Below are positions 27,935 to 32,102 of a DNA stretch of 32,102 nt, in pieces. Within the stretch, counting starts at the first letter, position 1, and each line of letters opens with the position of its first letter. A program made the position numbers and the translations under genes. The stretch is from a virus. The notes under the pieces are model-generated. The model made no database searches and was not told where the DNA came from. It worked only from the letters and a program-made list of their open reading frames with translations. The DNA is taken from the IMG/VR virus record IMGVR_UViG_3300035216_001382, positions 1 through 32,102 of that record. One strand, written 5' to 3'.

Positions 27935-28618
27935 TTAAAAATCCGGTATTTGGGGTAAATTTTCTATATTTTTACGCTCTTTGGCAGTTTTCCAAAAATA
28001 ATTCTCATCATTACCAAGTCCATCACGATCATGACCATTCTCAACTTGATAATATACAGTCGAAACCTTAAAATCTGGAATCTTTGGTTCCTCAGGTGTT
28101 AAAGAATTATCATAAATCCTTGTTCTATTGTTAGGATACAATGCAAACTGCCCATTATCTAGTTCAATAAGATTGTGTGACTTGTGTTCTGATGGATTCT
28201 CACTTGTTGCATAATCAACTGCATCAGGATCTTGATGATAGTTATCAATTGTACAAATATAAGTCCCAGTCTGTGGCCCATAATCTCTTGTATAGCATTC
28301 ATAGTGCATACTTCCAATAAATTGCTTCTGCACTACTGTAACGCCATAATCCATGCAATTCCAGAACTGTAGGTTATGTAGTGGCATATCAGGTTTAGGT
28401 GCCTCTGGAGACGCTACAAACGCGCTTATAGGCAACTTATCATACATTGCTGCATACTCTGGTAAATACGTCTCAAAATAAAAAGCACGCCCAGGTATCG
28501 ACTTAACCGATACCCAGACGCCTTTTACATACTCTCCATGTCCACTTTGATGATCCGTTAGATATTCCTTACGAACCCATACCTCATATGAAGGTAAATT
28601 TGCAATCAAACATGCCAT
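27935..28618 (-). CDS. 227-aa conserved protein of marine T4-like phages
   Basis: I chose the ATG at 28618 (MACLIANLPSYEVWVRKEYL); the frame extends to a TTG at 28633, but that adds only five residues and the 'MACLIANLPS' start is typical. Conserved-looking blocks are SGHGEYVKGVWVSVKSIPGR, LQFWNCMDYGVTVVQKQF and ELDNGQFALYPNNR. It is rich in Tyr and Trp, with no signal peptide or membrane helix. I recall it as a widely conserved unnamed protein in cyanophages near the baseplate genes, which fits its position 4 nt before the 56-aa gene and just upstream of gp25. A virion or assembly role is plausible but unproven. Confidence 0.8.
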   Translation of the reverse strand: MACLIANLPSYEVWVRKEYLTDHQSGHGEYVKGVWVSVKSIPGRAFYFETYLPEYAAMYDKLPISAFVASPEAPKPDMPLHNLQFWNCMDYGVTVVQKQFIGSMHYECYTRDYGPQTGTYICTIDNYHQDPDAVDYATSENPSEHKSHNLIELDNGQFALYPNNRTRIYDNSLTPEEPKIPDFKVSTVYYQVENGHDRDGLGNDENYFWKTAKERKNIENLPQIPDF

Positions 28619-28646
28619 AAAAACATATATCAACTGCTACTATCTA

Positions 28647-28781
28647 TTAACGACCTTGACCTCTATACTTCTTCTTTTTCCCATTGCGAGAGGTTGCCGA
28701 TACTAATGTATTGACCGAGTTACCTTGCCGAGTTTTCTTCGGCTTTGATGGAATGTAATTCCCGTCGTTCATTGCTGCCAT
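28647..28781 (-). CDS. 44-aa strongly basic peptide
   Basis: ATG at 28781 with GGAG 8 nt upstream (taGGAGattattATG), the clearest ribosome site in this part; TAA at 28647. About a third of the residues are Lys or Arg: IPSKPKKTRQGN near the start and SRNGKKKKYRGQGR at the end. It looks disordered and nucleic-acid binding, like small basic peptides I recall at the same place in cyanophages. It lies 12 nt after the glycosyltransferase stop. Function unknown; RNA or DNA binding is inference from charge. Confidence 0.75.
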   Translation of the reverse strand: MAAMNDGNYIPSKPKKTRQGNSVNTLVSATSRNGKKKKYRGQGR

Positions 28782-28793
28782 AATAATCTCCTA

Positions 28794-29564
28794 TTAAATA
28801 ACGCGAGTTTTTTCGTGCCCAACACGAATCCTTGGATCACACCAAATCTCATAGTCCTTTGCAATTGCATCTAAACAGAATGAGACATCCTCACCACACA
28901 TGTCTTGGACTGCTCCACTCTCAAAAACTTGCATCTTTGGTGCAAACCATGGATACTCTAAATTCTCAAAGACTCCATTCTGAATTATTACCCACCCAAA
29001 TCCTGTGTAGTCACATGTAAATGGACTCCTACGTTTCTGAATGGAATCTACAGTCTCGTGATTCATTACTCCACCATTCTTGCGGAAATCATCCTCTTCT
29101 AACCAGTGCGCGACAGATGTTGTGTGACCATCCTCTGTTGCATACCACCCTGCAACAATTTGCTTCTCCTCTCCTTCTTCGTTTAATGCTAAATCACATA
29201 ACTGCCAAAACTTATTTGTGTCAAATACAATATCACTATCAATCCATAACTGATAGTCATACTCTAATTTGCCATCCCAGGGTTTCTGATTTGGTCCCCT
29301 TAATACATTTGCTCCAAGTACCTTGCATCGTGCAAAGTTTACCATTGAGCTGTAATCTTGACTGATCTGAATACTCATACCATTCTGTACCATATCAAAG
29401 CACAGTTGTACAAAGTTCTTCAGAAAGACAAATGAACATCCCCTTCCAGGGAGGCAAAATACAATCTTCTTGCCGTGCATCCTTTGCTTAATTGCATCGA
29501 TGTCCCAGTCTTCTTTCTTCTTTACTTTTGGCGCATTTGCCTTTACAGTGAATCCTTTTGCCAT
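28794..29564 (-). CDS. GT-A-like glycosyltransferase family protein
   Basis: 256 aa. The fold signature is a nucleotide-sugar Rossmann-like start (KKIVFCLPGRGCS, then FLKNFVQLCFDM) and the acidic metal motif DSD in YDYQLWIDSDIVF at about residue 110. Further on come a Trp/Tyr-rich acceptor region (IVAGWYATEDGHTTSVAHWL), GEDVSFCLDA and a late His (CDPRIRVGHEKTRVI). This matches a well-conserved cyanophage protein commonly labelled glycosyltransferase. The expected reaction is transfer of a sugar from a nucleotide-sugar to a protein, lipopolysaccharide or DNA base; the target is unknown. A TTGACA-N17-TAGAAT promoter lies 24 nt upstream. No Shine-Dalgarno is visible. It is not a T4 baseplate gene, so its place beside the wedge genes is a marine-phage feature. 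Confidence 0.82.
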   Translation of the reverse strand: MAKGFTVKANAPKVKKKEDWDIDAIKQRMHGKKIVFCLPGRGCSFVFLKNFVQLCFDMVQNGMSIQISQDYSSMVNFARCKVLGANVLRGPNQKPWDGKLEYDYQLWIDSDIVFDTNKFWQLCDLALNEEGEEKQIVAGWYATEDGHTTSVAHWLEEDDFRKNGGVMNHETVDSIQKRRSPFTCDYTGFGWVIIQNGVFENLEYPWFAPKMQVFESGAVQDMCGEDVSFCLDAIAKDYEIWCDPRIRVGHEKTRVI

Positions 29565-29587
29565 AATGGAAATTTACTTTCAGTTCA

Positions 29588-29616
29588 ATTCTATCGTAGT
29601 ATGTAGTCTTTGTCAA
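29588..29616 (-). promoter_or_regulatory. Sigma70-type promoter (TTGACA-N17-TAGAAT) before the glycosyltransferase
   Basis: On the minus strand TTGACA (29616-29611) and TAGAAT (29593-29588) are 17 nt apart. The -35 overlaps the stop codon of the 63-aa gene, and the ATG of the glycosyltransferase is 24 nt downstream. Confidence 0.65.
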
Positions 29617-29804
29617 TATGATGCGTCTGATAAATTATATCCGGTTTTCCTTACCTCCTCATACGATAAATCCTCAACTACATAATCGGTCTTCATTAAA
29701 CCAACCATACAATTGAGGGCCTCCCATGTATCCTTAAATTGTTCCTTACTTAAACTATGATATAAACACTCTTCTTTTGCATATATGTGATAAACCTTTT
29801 CCAT
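29613..29804 (-). CDS. 63-aa conserved small protein
   Basis: It begins MEKVYHIYAKEECLYHSLSK and contains FKDTWEALNCMVGLMKTDYV and EDLSYEEVRK. It is acidic, with a mixed alpha-beta pattern. I recall close relatives as unnamed small proteins in many T4-like cyanophages. The leader is A-rich (AGAAAAAAATCT before ATG) with no Shine-Dalgarno. The gene is read from the promoter at 29960-29988 through a GC-rich leader. Function unknown. Confidence 0.75.
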   Translation of the reverse strand: MEKVYHIYAKEECLYHSLSKEQFKDTWEALNCMVGLMKTDYVVEDLSYEEVRKTGYNLSDASY

Positions 29805-29893
29805 AGATTTTTTTCTGCGGGAATTTTTTTTTTATCTTTATATATCGATCGCGAATTGTCACCTCTGTAGGTTAGGGTAGTTAAGCGTTTTTA

Positions 29894-29926
29894 TCACGCC
29901 GCCCGCGCCCATAACAACGCCCCCCC
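29894..29926 (-). other. G-rich stretch with possible G-quadruplex
   Basis: The minus strand has a run of seven G, then CGTTGTTAT, GGG, CGC, GGG, CGG. This gives four G3 tracts with loops of 1, 9 and 3 nt. One loop exceeds the usual limit of 7, so folding is uncertain. The island is sharply GC-rich in an AT-rich genome. Confidence 0.45.
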
Positions 29927-29959
29927 ATAAACACTGTCATTTCACTGATACTCTCCTCC

Positions 29960-29988
29960 ATCATATCACGAAGGGAGACTGATGTCAA
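29960..29988 (-). promoter_or_regulatory. Sigma70-type promoter (TTGACA-N17-TATGAT)
   Basis: Minus strand: perfect TTGACA (29988-29983), 17-nt spacer, TATGAT (29965-29960). It would drive the 63-aa gene through a leader of about 150 nt. It is a typical host-like early promoter for a T4-like cyanophage. Confidence 0.75.
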
Positions 29989-30024
29989 CCCCCGTGTTAT
30001 AAAGTATCAAATAGGACTGCTAAT

Positions 30025-30201
30025 CTACCACCGGACAGGATTACTCAGGTCCTCTACGTAGCTATCAATCACCTGCTCATTTCCCTCCAGTTCAAAGAGA
30101 TCTTCCCAGTTAATCTGATGCGGGTCAAAGTCTTCCATCACCTCTAAATCTAGGGTGATTCTGTAACGTTGCTTCTGGACCTGACTGATAGCGACTGACA
30201 T
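30025..30201 (-). CDS. 58-aa acidic protein
   Basis: I start at the ATG at 30201 (MSVAISQVQKQRYRITLDLE) because the longer frame back to 30231 would begin inside the promoter -10. The protein is strongly acidic after residue 20 (DFDPHQINWEDLFELEGNE) with a C-terminal YVEDLSNPVRW. Small acidic proteins of this make-up recur in marine phages, without known function. There is no Shine-Dalgarno. A TTGACA-N17-TATACT promoter is immediately upstream. An 11-nt sequence in the leader is complementary to the last codons and stop codon. Confidence 0.7.
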   Translation of the reverse strand: MSVAISQVQKQRYRITLDLEVMEDFDPHQINWEDLFELEGNEQVIDSYVEDLSNPVRW

Positions 30202-30218
30202 GATTGGTGTCCGGTGGT
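30027..30218. repeat. 11-bp inverted repeat flanking the 58-aa gene
   Basis: ACCACCGGACA at 30027-30037 and its exact reverse complement TGTCCGGTGGT at 30208-30218. One arm covers the stop codon region and the other lies in the 5' leader, 7 nt before the ATG. Confidence 0.75.
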
Positions 30219-30230
30219 GATGACTTAACA

Positions 30231-30259
30231 AGTATAGTATGCCTGAGAGATATTGTCAA
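30231..30259 (-). promoter_or_regulatory. Sigma70-type promoter (TTGACA-N17-TATACT) for the 58-aa gene
   Basis: Minus strand TTGACA (30259-30254), 17-nt spacer, TATACT (30236-30231). Transcription would start about 25 nt before the ATG at 30201. Confidence 0.78.
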
Positions 30260-30271
30260 TCTTCCATGGGT

Positions 30272-30279
30272 TATTTATA
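30272..30279 (-). promoter_or_regulatory. Late-type element TATAAATA upstream of the 58-aa gene
   Basis: The minus strand matches the T4 late element exactly, but lies 70 nt from the ATG, much further than the 21-26 nt seen before gp25, gp8 and gp13. It may be functional or chance in AT-rich DNA. Confidence 0.4.
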
Positions 30280-30286
30280 AAAATCT

Positions 30287-30316
30287 CTTATATTTTGTGT
30301 TCTGAATCCCTGTCAA
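30287..30316 (-). promoter_or_regulatory. Second sigma70-type promoter (TTGACA-N18-TATAAG), leftward
   Basis: Minus strand TTGACA at 30316-30311 and TATAAG at 30292-30287, 18 nt apart. It points at the 58-aa gene and is divergent from the plus-strand promoter at 30334. Confidence 0.55.
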
Positions 30317-30338
30317 GACTTATGGCGGCGGTCTTGAC
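30310..30338. repeat. 8-bp inverted repeat made around the two divergent -35 elements
   Basis: GTCAAGAC (30312-30319) and GTCTTGAC (30331-30338) around an 11-nt centre. The arms include most of each TTGACA and extend past it by three bases (GAC), so it is more than a by-product of the -35s. It could be an operator. Confidence 0.6.
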
Positions 30339-30362
30339 ATTTCTGCGAGTTGGTGATAGACT
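30334..30362 (+). promoter_or_regulatory. Rightward sigma70-type promoter (TTGACA-N17-TAGACT), no gene downstream
   Basis: The only good plus-strand promoter I see in the window. TTGACA 30334-30339, 17-nt spacer, TAGACT 30357-30362. It reads into the DnaA-box cluster; no plus-strand gene follows. Confidence 0.5.
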
Positions 30363-30426
30363 GCTCGCTAAGATCACAAGACCTGAGTACATTTAAATCA
30401 TCACTAATTAACACATAAGAACATAC

Positions 30427-30490
30427 TTATCCACAGAAATACACCTTTCTCCACAGATAAATGATACCTTTTCCACAGACATGTGAATAA
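30427..30490. other. DnaA-box-like cluster (candidate origin or DnaA-responsive site)
   Basis: Four 9-mers: TTATCCACA (30427-30435), TTCTCCACA (30447-30455), TTTTCCACA (30469-30477) on plus, and TTATTCACA on minus (30490-30482). The first and last fit the general bacterial box TTATNCACA exactly; the third is the form described for Synechococcus elongatus (from memory). The three plus-strand boxes start 20 and 22 bp apart, about two helical turns, and each continues as CCACAGA. An AT-rich stretch follows directly. Confidence 0.6.
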
Positions 30491-30550
30491 CAGTATAAAA
30501 TAGCAAAACATATTTATAATACCATTTAAAAACGTTTTTCAATCAATTAG
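30491..30550. other. AT-rich stretch with 12-bp palindrome next to the DnaA-like boxes
   Basis: Mostly A and T, with the palindrome AAAAACGTTTTT at 30528-30539 and a minus-strand TATAAATA at 30518-30511. It could act as a duplex-unwinding element; this rests on position and composition only. Confidence 0.45.
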
Positions 30551-30563
30551 TGTAGCAGTTGAT

Positions 30564-30589
30564 ACAAAAAGAGAGGAATTACCCTCTCT
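30564..30589 (-). terminator. Rho-independent terminator after the 30-aa gene
   Basis: On the minus strand AGAGAGG, a short loop and CCTCTCT form a 7-bp stem followed at once by TTTTTG. It ends leftward transcripts from the small-gene cluster, 30 nt after the stop of the 30-aa gene, and insulates the origin-like region. Confidence 0.75.
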
Positions 30590-30619
30590 ATGTGTTATTC
30601 AGTTGTGTGTCTTATCTAA

Positions 30620-30712
30620 TCAATAGAGTGCCTCAATTGCTTCAAGGATGAGTAGAATATCATTACCATTCTCTGCTGAATCAAGTGCATCAAAGAGTTG
30701 AACTTTAGACAT
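30620..30712 (-). CDS. 30-aa micro-ORF before the terminator
   Basis: ATG at 30712, TGA at 30620-30622. It begins MSKVQLFDALDSAENGNDIL and ends LILEAIEALY; it is one acidic amphipathic helix pair with good Leu/Ile spacing. It has no Shine-Dalgarno, but its G-free leader of 29 nt matches the two genes upstream, and a terminator follows closely. These two points are the evidence that it is a gene. Function unknown. Confidence 0.55.
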   Translation of the reverse strand: MSKVQLFDALDSAENGNDILLILEAIEALY

Positions 30713-30741
30713 GAAAAAGTGTTAGTTAGTGTGTGTTTGTT
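30713..30741 (-). promoter_or_regulatory. G-free leader of the 30-aa gene
   Basis: 29 nt immediately before the ATG contain no G on the minus strand (C/A/T only), so no Shine-Dalgarno is possible. Confidence 0.6.
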
Positions 30742-30788
30742 CTGGGTCTTATGCTTAATACTGTGCAGCCCAGATTATGAACTAAGTG

Positions 30789-30968
30789 TTAGGCAAAGAA
30801 AGAAATATTCTTTGCTTCAGTATTATTCCAATAACGATTCTTGCTTCCTACATGACCTTTATATTTTGAATTAGCACCGGCATGAACATAAGCAGGAAGA
30901 CCAATTGTTTCCCCCTCTGCAACCCATAGAGTGCGATGAGTTGTGATGGAAGATGCAATGCGATACAT
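30789..30968 (-). CDS. 59-aa small conserved-looking protein
   Basis: ATG at 30968, TAA at 30789-30791. The protein has a folded look: MYRIASSITTHRTLWVAEGE, then GLPAYVHAGANSKYKGH and RYWNNTEAKNISFFA. It is rich in aromatic residues, His and Asn. I recall similar small ORFs next to relatives of the 115-aa protein in cyanophages, without function. Its leader has no Shine-Dalgarno and no G for 41 nt. A hairpin-like sequence (GCAAAGAA/TTCTTTGC) near its 3' end is coding. A hydrophobic 60-codon frame that overlaps it in another register (30848-31030) is the shadow. Confidence 0.72.
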   Translation of the reverse strand: MYRIASSITTHRTLWVAEGETIGLPAYVHAGANSKYKGHVGSKNRYWNNTEAKNISFFA

Positions 30969-31009
30969 GAAATTAAAAGAGAAGTAATAAGAAAAGAATG
31001 GAATAAAAG
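30969..31009 (-). promoter_or_regulatory. G-free leader of the 59-aa gene
   Basis: 41 nt before the ATG, pyrimidine-rich and without a single G on the minus strand; no Shine-Dalgarno possible. Confidence 0.65.
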
Positions 31010-31046
31010 CGGGAATAGATTGAAGCCCATTCCCCTTTACTTTTAA

Positions 31047-31394
31047 TCATGCGAAGGTATAACCATTAGTAAATGTATCGTTCTTGAATACATTCTTACC
31101 ATTGATTGCACCTACGAATAGTCTTACATACCACTGAAAGTCTTTTTGGAAAACTCCTTCCCCAGTGACACAAAACTCAGAGCAAAGTGCATTGAGTCTT
31201 GATTTAGTTGTATTAGACTGATAACCACCATCAAAGATTTGCATATCATCATCTGTAACAATTGCAATCAAATTGTTATGAAGATAGACTTCTGAAGTGT
31301 TACGAATAGGTGAATAAATTACACGAGTATTTGCATTTGACCAGTCCTGATTGTTGTGAATAGCAGCACACATTTGGGATTCGATCTTACGCAT
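31047..31394 (-). CDS. 115-aa conserved hypothetical protein
   Basis: It begins MRKIESQMCAAIHNNQDWSN and includes NTRVIYSP, VYLHNNLIAIVTDDDMQIFD, TTKSRLNALCSEFC and GVFQKDFQWYVRLF. The pattern (a helix, a TRV strand, a 'VYLHNNxIA' strand pair, then 'TKSRLNAL' helix and 'FQKDFxWY') is one I recall as a recurrent unnamed protein in cyanophages and pelagiphages. There is no membrane segment. Its leader is a G-free C/A-rich tract of 39 nt with a repeated CACAACT. The 59-aa gene follows after a 78-nt gap. Confidence 0.8.
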   Translation of the reverse strand: MRKIESQMCAAIHNNQDWSNANTRVIYSPIRNTSEVYLHNNLIAIVTDDDMQIFDGGYQSNTTKSRLNALCSEFCVTGEGVFQKDFQWYVRLFVGAINGKNVFKNDTFTNGYTFA

Positions 31395-31433
31395 GAGTTG
31401 TGAGTTGTGAAAGGTTTGGTTGGGTGGGGTTGT
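31395..31433 (-). promoter_or_regulatory. G-free leader of the 115-aa gene
   Basis: 39 nt before the ATG contain no G on the minus strand and include a CACAACT direct repeat (CACAACTCACAACTC). No Shine-Dalgarno; likely unstructured. Confidence 0.65.
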
Positions 31434-31534
31434 CTTCCCTTGACTCTCTTAATATACACGATTTTGAGAGTCTGTGGGGTGGTTGTGTGCCAGTTTGTAG
31501 AGTGGTTTTTTTAGTGGCGCTCGCGCTACTCGTA
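31434..31534 (-). other. Short intergenic region with two hairpins
   Basis: About 100 nt between the 40-aa gene and the 115-aa leader. It holds an inverted repeat GACTCTC/GAGAGTC (31442-31448 and 31466-31472) that encloses a minus-strand TATATT, and a GC hairpin at 31513-31530. A -10-like TATATT without a -35 is too weak to call a promoter. Confidence 0.45.
31513..31530 (-). other. GC-rich hairpin just after the 40-aa gene, followed by A7
   Basis: AGTAGCGC and GCGCCACT pair over eight positions with one wobble or mismatch and a 2-nt centre, starting 4 nt past the stop codon. On the minus strand it is followed by seven A, not T, so it is not a standard terminator. It may protect the mRNA 3' end or be a processing site. 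Confidence 0.4.
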
Positions 31535-31657
31535 TTAGATTATACTTTCGATTGATTCTTTTCTCTCTTCTAATATTTCAATCATATTACTATCTAACAT
31601 TTCAATCATCAGATTAGCTCCAAGAAGAATAAACACAGAAATAAGAACAATTCTCAT
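31535..31657 (-). CDS. 40-aa single-helix membrane micro-protein
   Basis: ATG at 31657 directly after the TAA of the 82-aa gene, TAA at 31535. GGAGG lies about 10 nt upstream inside the preceding gene. Residues 2-18 (RIVLISVFILLGANLMI) form one hydrophobic membrane segment with Arg on the N side; the remainder (EILEERKESIESII) is an acidic amphipathic helix. A one-helix inner-membrane peptide is the simplest reading. Function unknown; candidates such as a lysis regulator or superinfection factor cannot be told apart here. Confidence 0.68.
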   Translation of the reverse strand: MRIVLISVFILLGANLMIEMLDSNMIEILEERKESIESII

Positions 31658-31906
31658 TTAATCAGTACCTCCAAACATTTGATCAAATAATGCTTTTCCT
31701 TCCAATTTGATTTTTTCCTCACCATCCTCAGTTGTTCTTTGTGACTCGCGAAGATTAGCAAGGAAGTAAATCTGTTCTTGAATAATATCTACTTCATTCT
31801 GTAACTTCTCTTTTCTAAAGTTCAACTCCATGATAGATTTGTTGATCTCAATTGTGTTCATTGTTTTGCGAATAGTGAGGGAATTGAGTTGTTCTTTGAT
31901 GTTCAT
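31658..31906 (-). CDS. 82-aa coiled-coil protein
   Basis: It begins MNIKEQLNSLTIRKTMNTIE. Residues 20-52 (from INKSIMELNFRKEKLQNEVD to EQIYFLANLRES) show a steady heptad pattern; the C-terminus is KALFDQMFGGTD. Its ATG overlaps the stop of the upstream gene (ATGA), with GGAGG 4-5 nt before the start, so it is translationally coupled. I know no family. It may oligomerise or act as an adaptor. Confidence 0.72.
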   Translation of the reverse strand: MNIKEQLNSLTIRKTMNTIEINKSIMELNFRKEKLQNEVDIIQEQIYFLANLRESQRTTEDGEEKIKLEGKALFDQMFGGTD

Positions 31907-32102
31907 AGTTCCTCCATCATTTCATCTAATTCCACCGTATTAACGTTAACATCATCCCACTTAACTCCATCTAAAGTTGCAGCACCTTCCTCAAAATTAC
32001 GACGAACAAAATCTTGATAAGAATAAGAACGACGGGCTAAGTTATACAAACCCTCATCATTTTCGATCCAAAGTGCAACATTCCATGTTTCATAATTTGT
32101 CC
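31903..32102 (-). CDS. ETWNVALWIENDEGLY family protein (N-terminus outside window)
   Basis: Partial: 65 residues plus stop. It reads NYETWNVALWIENDEGLY, then ARRSYSYQDFVRRNF, and ends with an acidic LDGVKWDDVNVNTVELDEMM EEL stretch. The NYETWNVALW-xNDEGLY and DGVKWDD blocks mark a small unnamed family common in marine phages and other phages. The function is not known to me. The stop overlaps the next start, giving a three-gene coupled operon. Confidence 0.75.
   Translation of the reverse strand, partial: TNYETWNVALWIENDEGLYNLARRSYSYQDFVRRNFEEGAATLDGVKWDDVNVNTVELDEMMEEL

Larger units (their letters stand above)
29805..30024 (-). other. Gene-free leader region with GC-rich island
   Basis: 220 nt without a convincing ORF. 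It contains a near-consensus promoter at 29960-29988, a strongly GC-rich island (about 29894-29926) and an A-rich run before the 63-aa gene. The transcript would have a leader of about 150 nt. The only ATG with purine-rich upstream sequence opens a 19-codon frame that I do not accept. Confidence 0.6.
30202..30619. other. 418-nt gene-free regulatory/origin-like region
   Basis: No convincing gene on either strand. From left to right it holds the promoter of the 58-aa gene, a TATAAATA element, a divergent promoter pair, the DnaA-box-like cluster, an AT-rich stretch with a palindrome, and a terminator facing left. A 34-codon minus frame inside it is not supported. Confidence 0.7.

Noticed and set aside
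28619-28633. Upstream TTG start for the 227-aa protein
   Set aside because: The ATG at 28618 gives the conserved-looking MACLIANLPS start; no ribosome site favours TTG.
29882-29941. 19-codon minus ORF with GGAGGAG upstream (MTVFMGG...)
   Set aside because: The purine run touches the promoter -10 and would be outside or at the very end of the transcript; the peptide is short and low in information.
30202-30231. Earlier ATG at 30231 for the 58-aa protein, adding MLSHHHRTPI
   Set aside because: The ATG would fall within the -10 element of a near-consensus promoter, and the extra residues look unlike the rest of the protein.
30341-30368. tRNA-like piece (GCGAG ... TTGGTGATAGACT ... CTCGC)
   Set aside because: Only a 5-bp stem and no anticodon arm, T-arm or CCA end; no tRNA was found in the window.
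30290-30395. 34-codon minus ORF within the origin-like region
   Set aside because: No ribosome site, runs through promoter elements, no recognisable protein character.
30785-30815. GCAAAGAA/TTCTTTGC hairpin as a terminator
   Set aside because: It is coding sequence for the C-terminus of the 59-aa protein and has no T-run on either strand.
30848-31030. Hydrophobic 60-codon minus frame resembling a membrane protein
   Set aside because: It overlaps the better-supported 59-aa gene in another register; its hydrophobicity is typical of a shadow frame in this composition.
1-32102. CRISPR array, insertion sequence, attachment site or defence genes
   Set aside because: No regular direct repeats with spacers, transposase, integrase or terminal inverted repeats were seen; the repeated DNA in the structural genes reflects repeated protein modules.

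Overview
The window looks like part of the genome of a marine T4-like myovirus, most probably a cyanophage and possibly a pelagiphage. The DNA is AT-rich and every supported gene lies on the minus strand. The gene order follows the T4 wedge-to-neck order: gp25, gp6, a giant protein in the gp7 position, gp8, a very large DUF4815-type protein, three small ORFs, gp13 and gp14. No photosynthesis gene or other host marker is present, so the exact host is not settled here. All family calls come from reading the proteins by eye, without database searches.

Region by region (transcription runs right to left). (1) 31.5-32.1 kb: a short operon of overlapping small genes. It holds a partial protein with an ETWNVALWIENDEGLY motif, an 82-aa coiled-coil protein and a 40-aa one-helix membrane peptide. 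(2) 30.6-31.4 kb: three small genes (115, 59 and 30 aa), each with a 5' leader that contains no G at all, followed by a rho-independent terminator. (3) 30.2-30.6 kb: a gene-free stretch with the most surprising sequence in the window. It has a pair of divergent sigma70-type promoters, four DnaA-box-like 9-mers (three of them 20-22 bp apart), an AT-rich stretch and a 12-bp palindrome, and looks like a replication origin or a DnaA-responsive element. (4) 29.6-30.2 kb: two small genes, each behind a near-consensus TTGACA promoter, and a GC-rich leader with a possible G-quadruplex. (5) 27.7-29.6 kb: a conserved GT-A-like glycosyltransferase, a 44-aa basic peptide, a 227-aa conserved protein and a 56-aa acidic peptide, leading into the structural block. 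(6) 1-27.7 kb: baseplate and neck genes, with NATAAATA late promoters before gp25, gp8 and gp13.

The structural block builds the baseplate wedge (gp25, gp6, giant gp7-position protein, gp8, DUF4815 protein) and then the neck (gp13, gp14). The giant protein alone is 4355 aa and takes about 40% of the window. It is made largely of degenerate beta-rich repeats, and one of these (an [NS]xGxGY hairpin-like unit) also occurs in gp14, gp8 and the DUF4815 protein, so one module is shared across neck and baseplate. The promoters suggest two programmes: host-like sigma70 promoters for the small genes at 29.5-30.3 kb, and late promoters for the virion genes.
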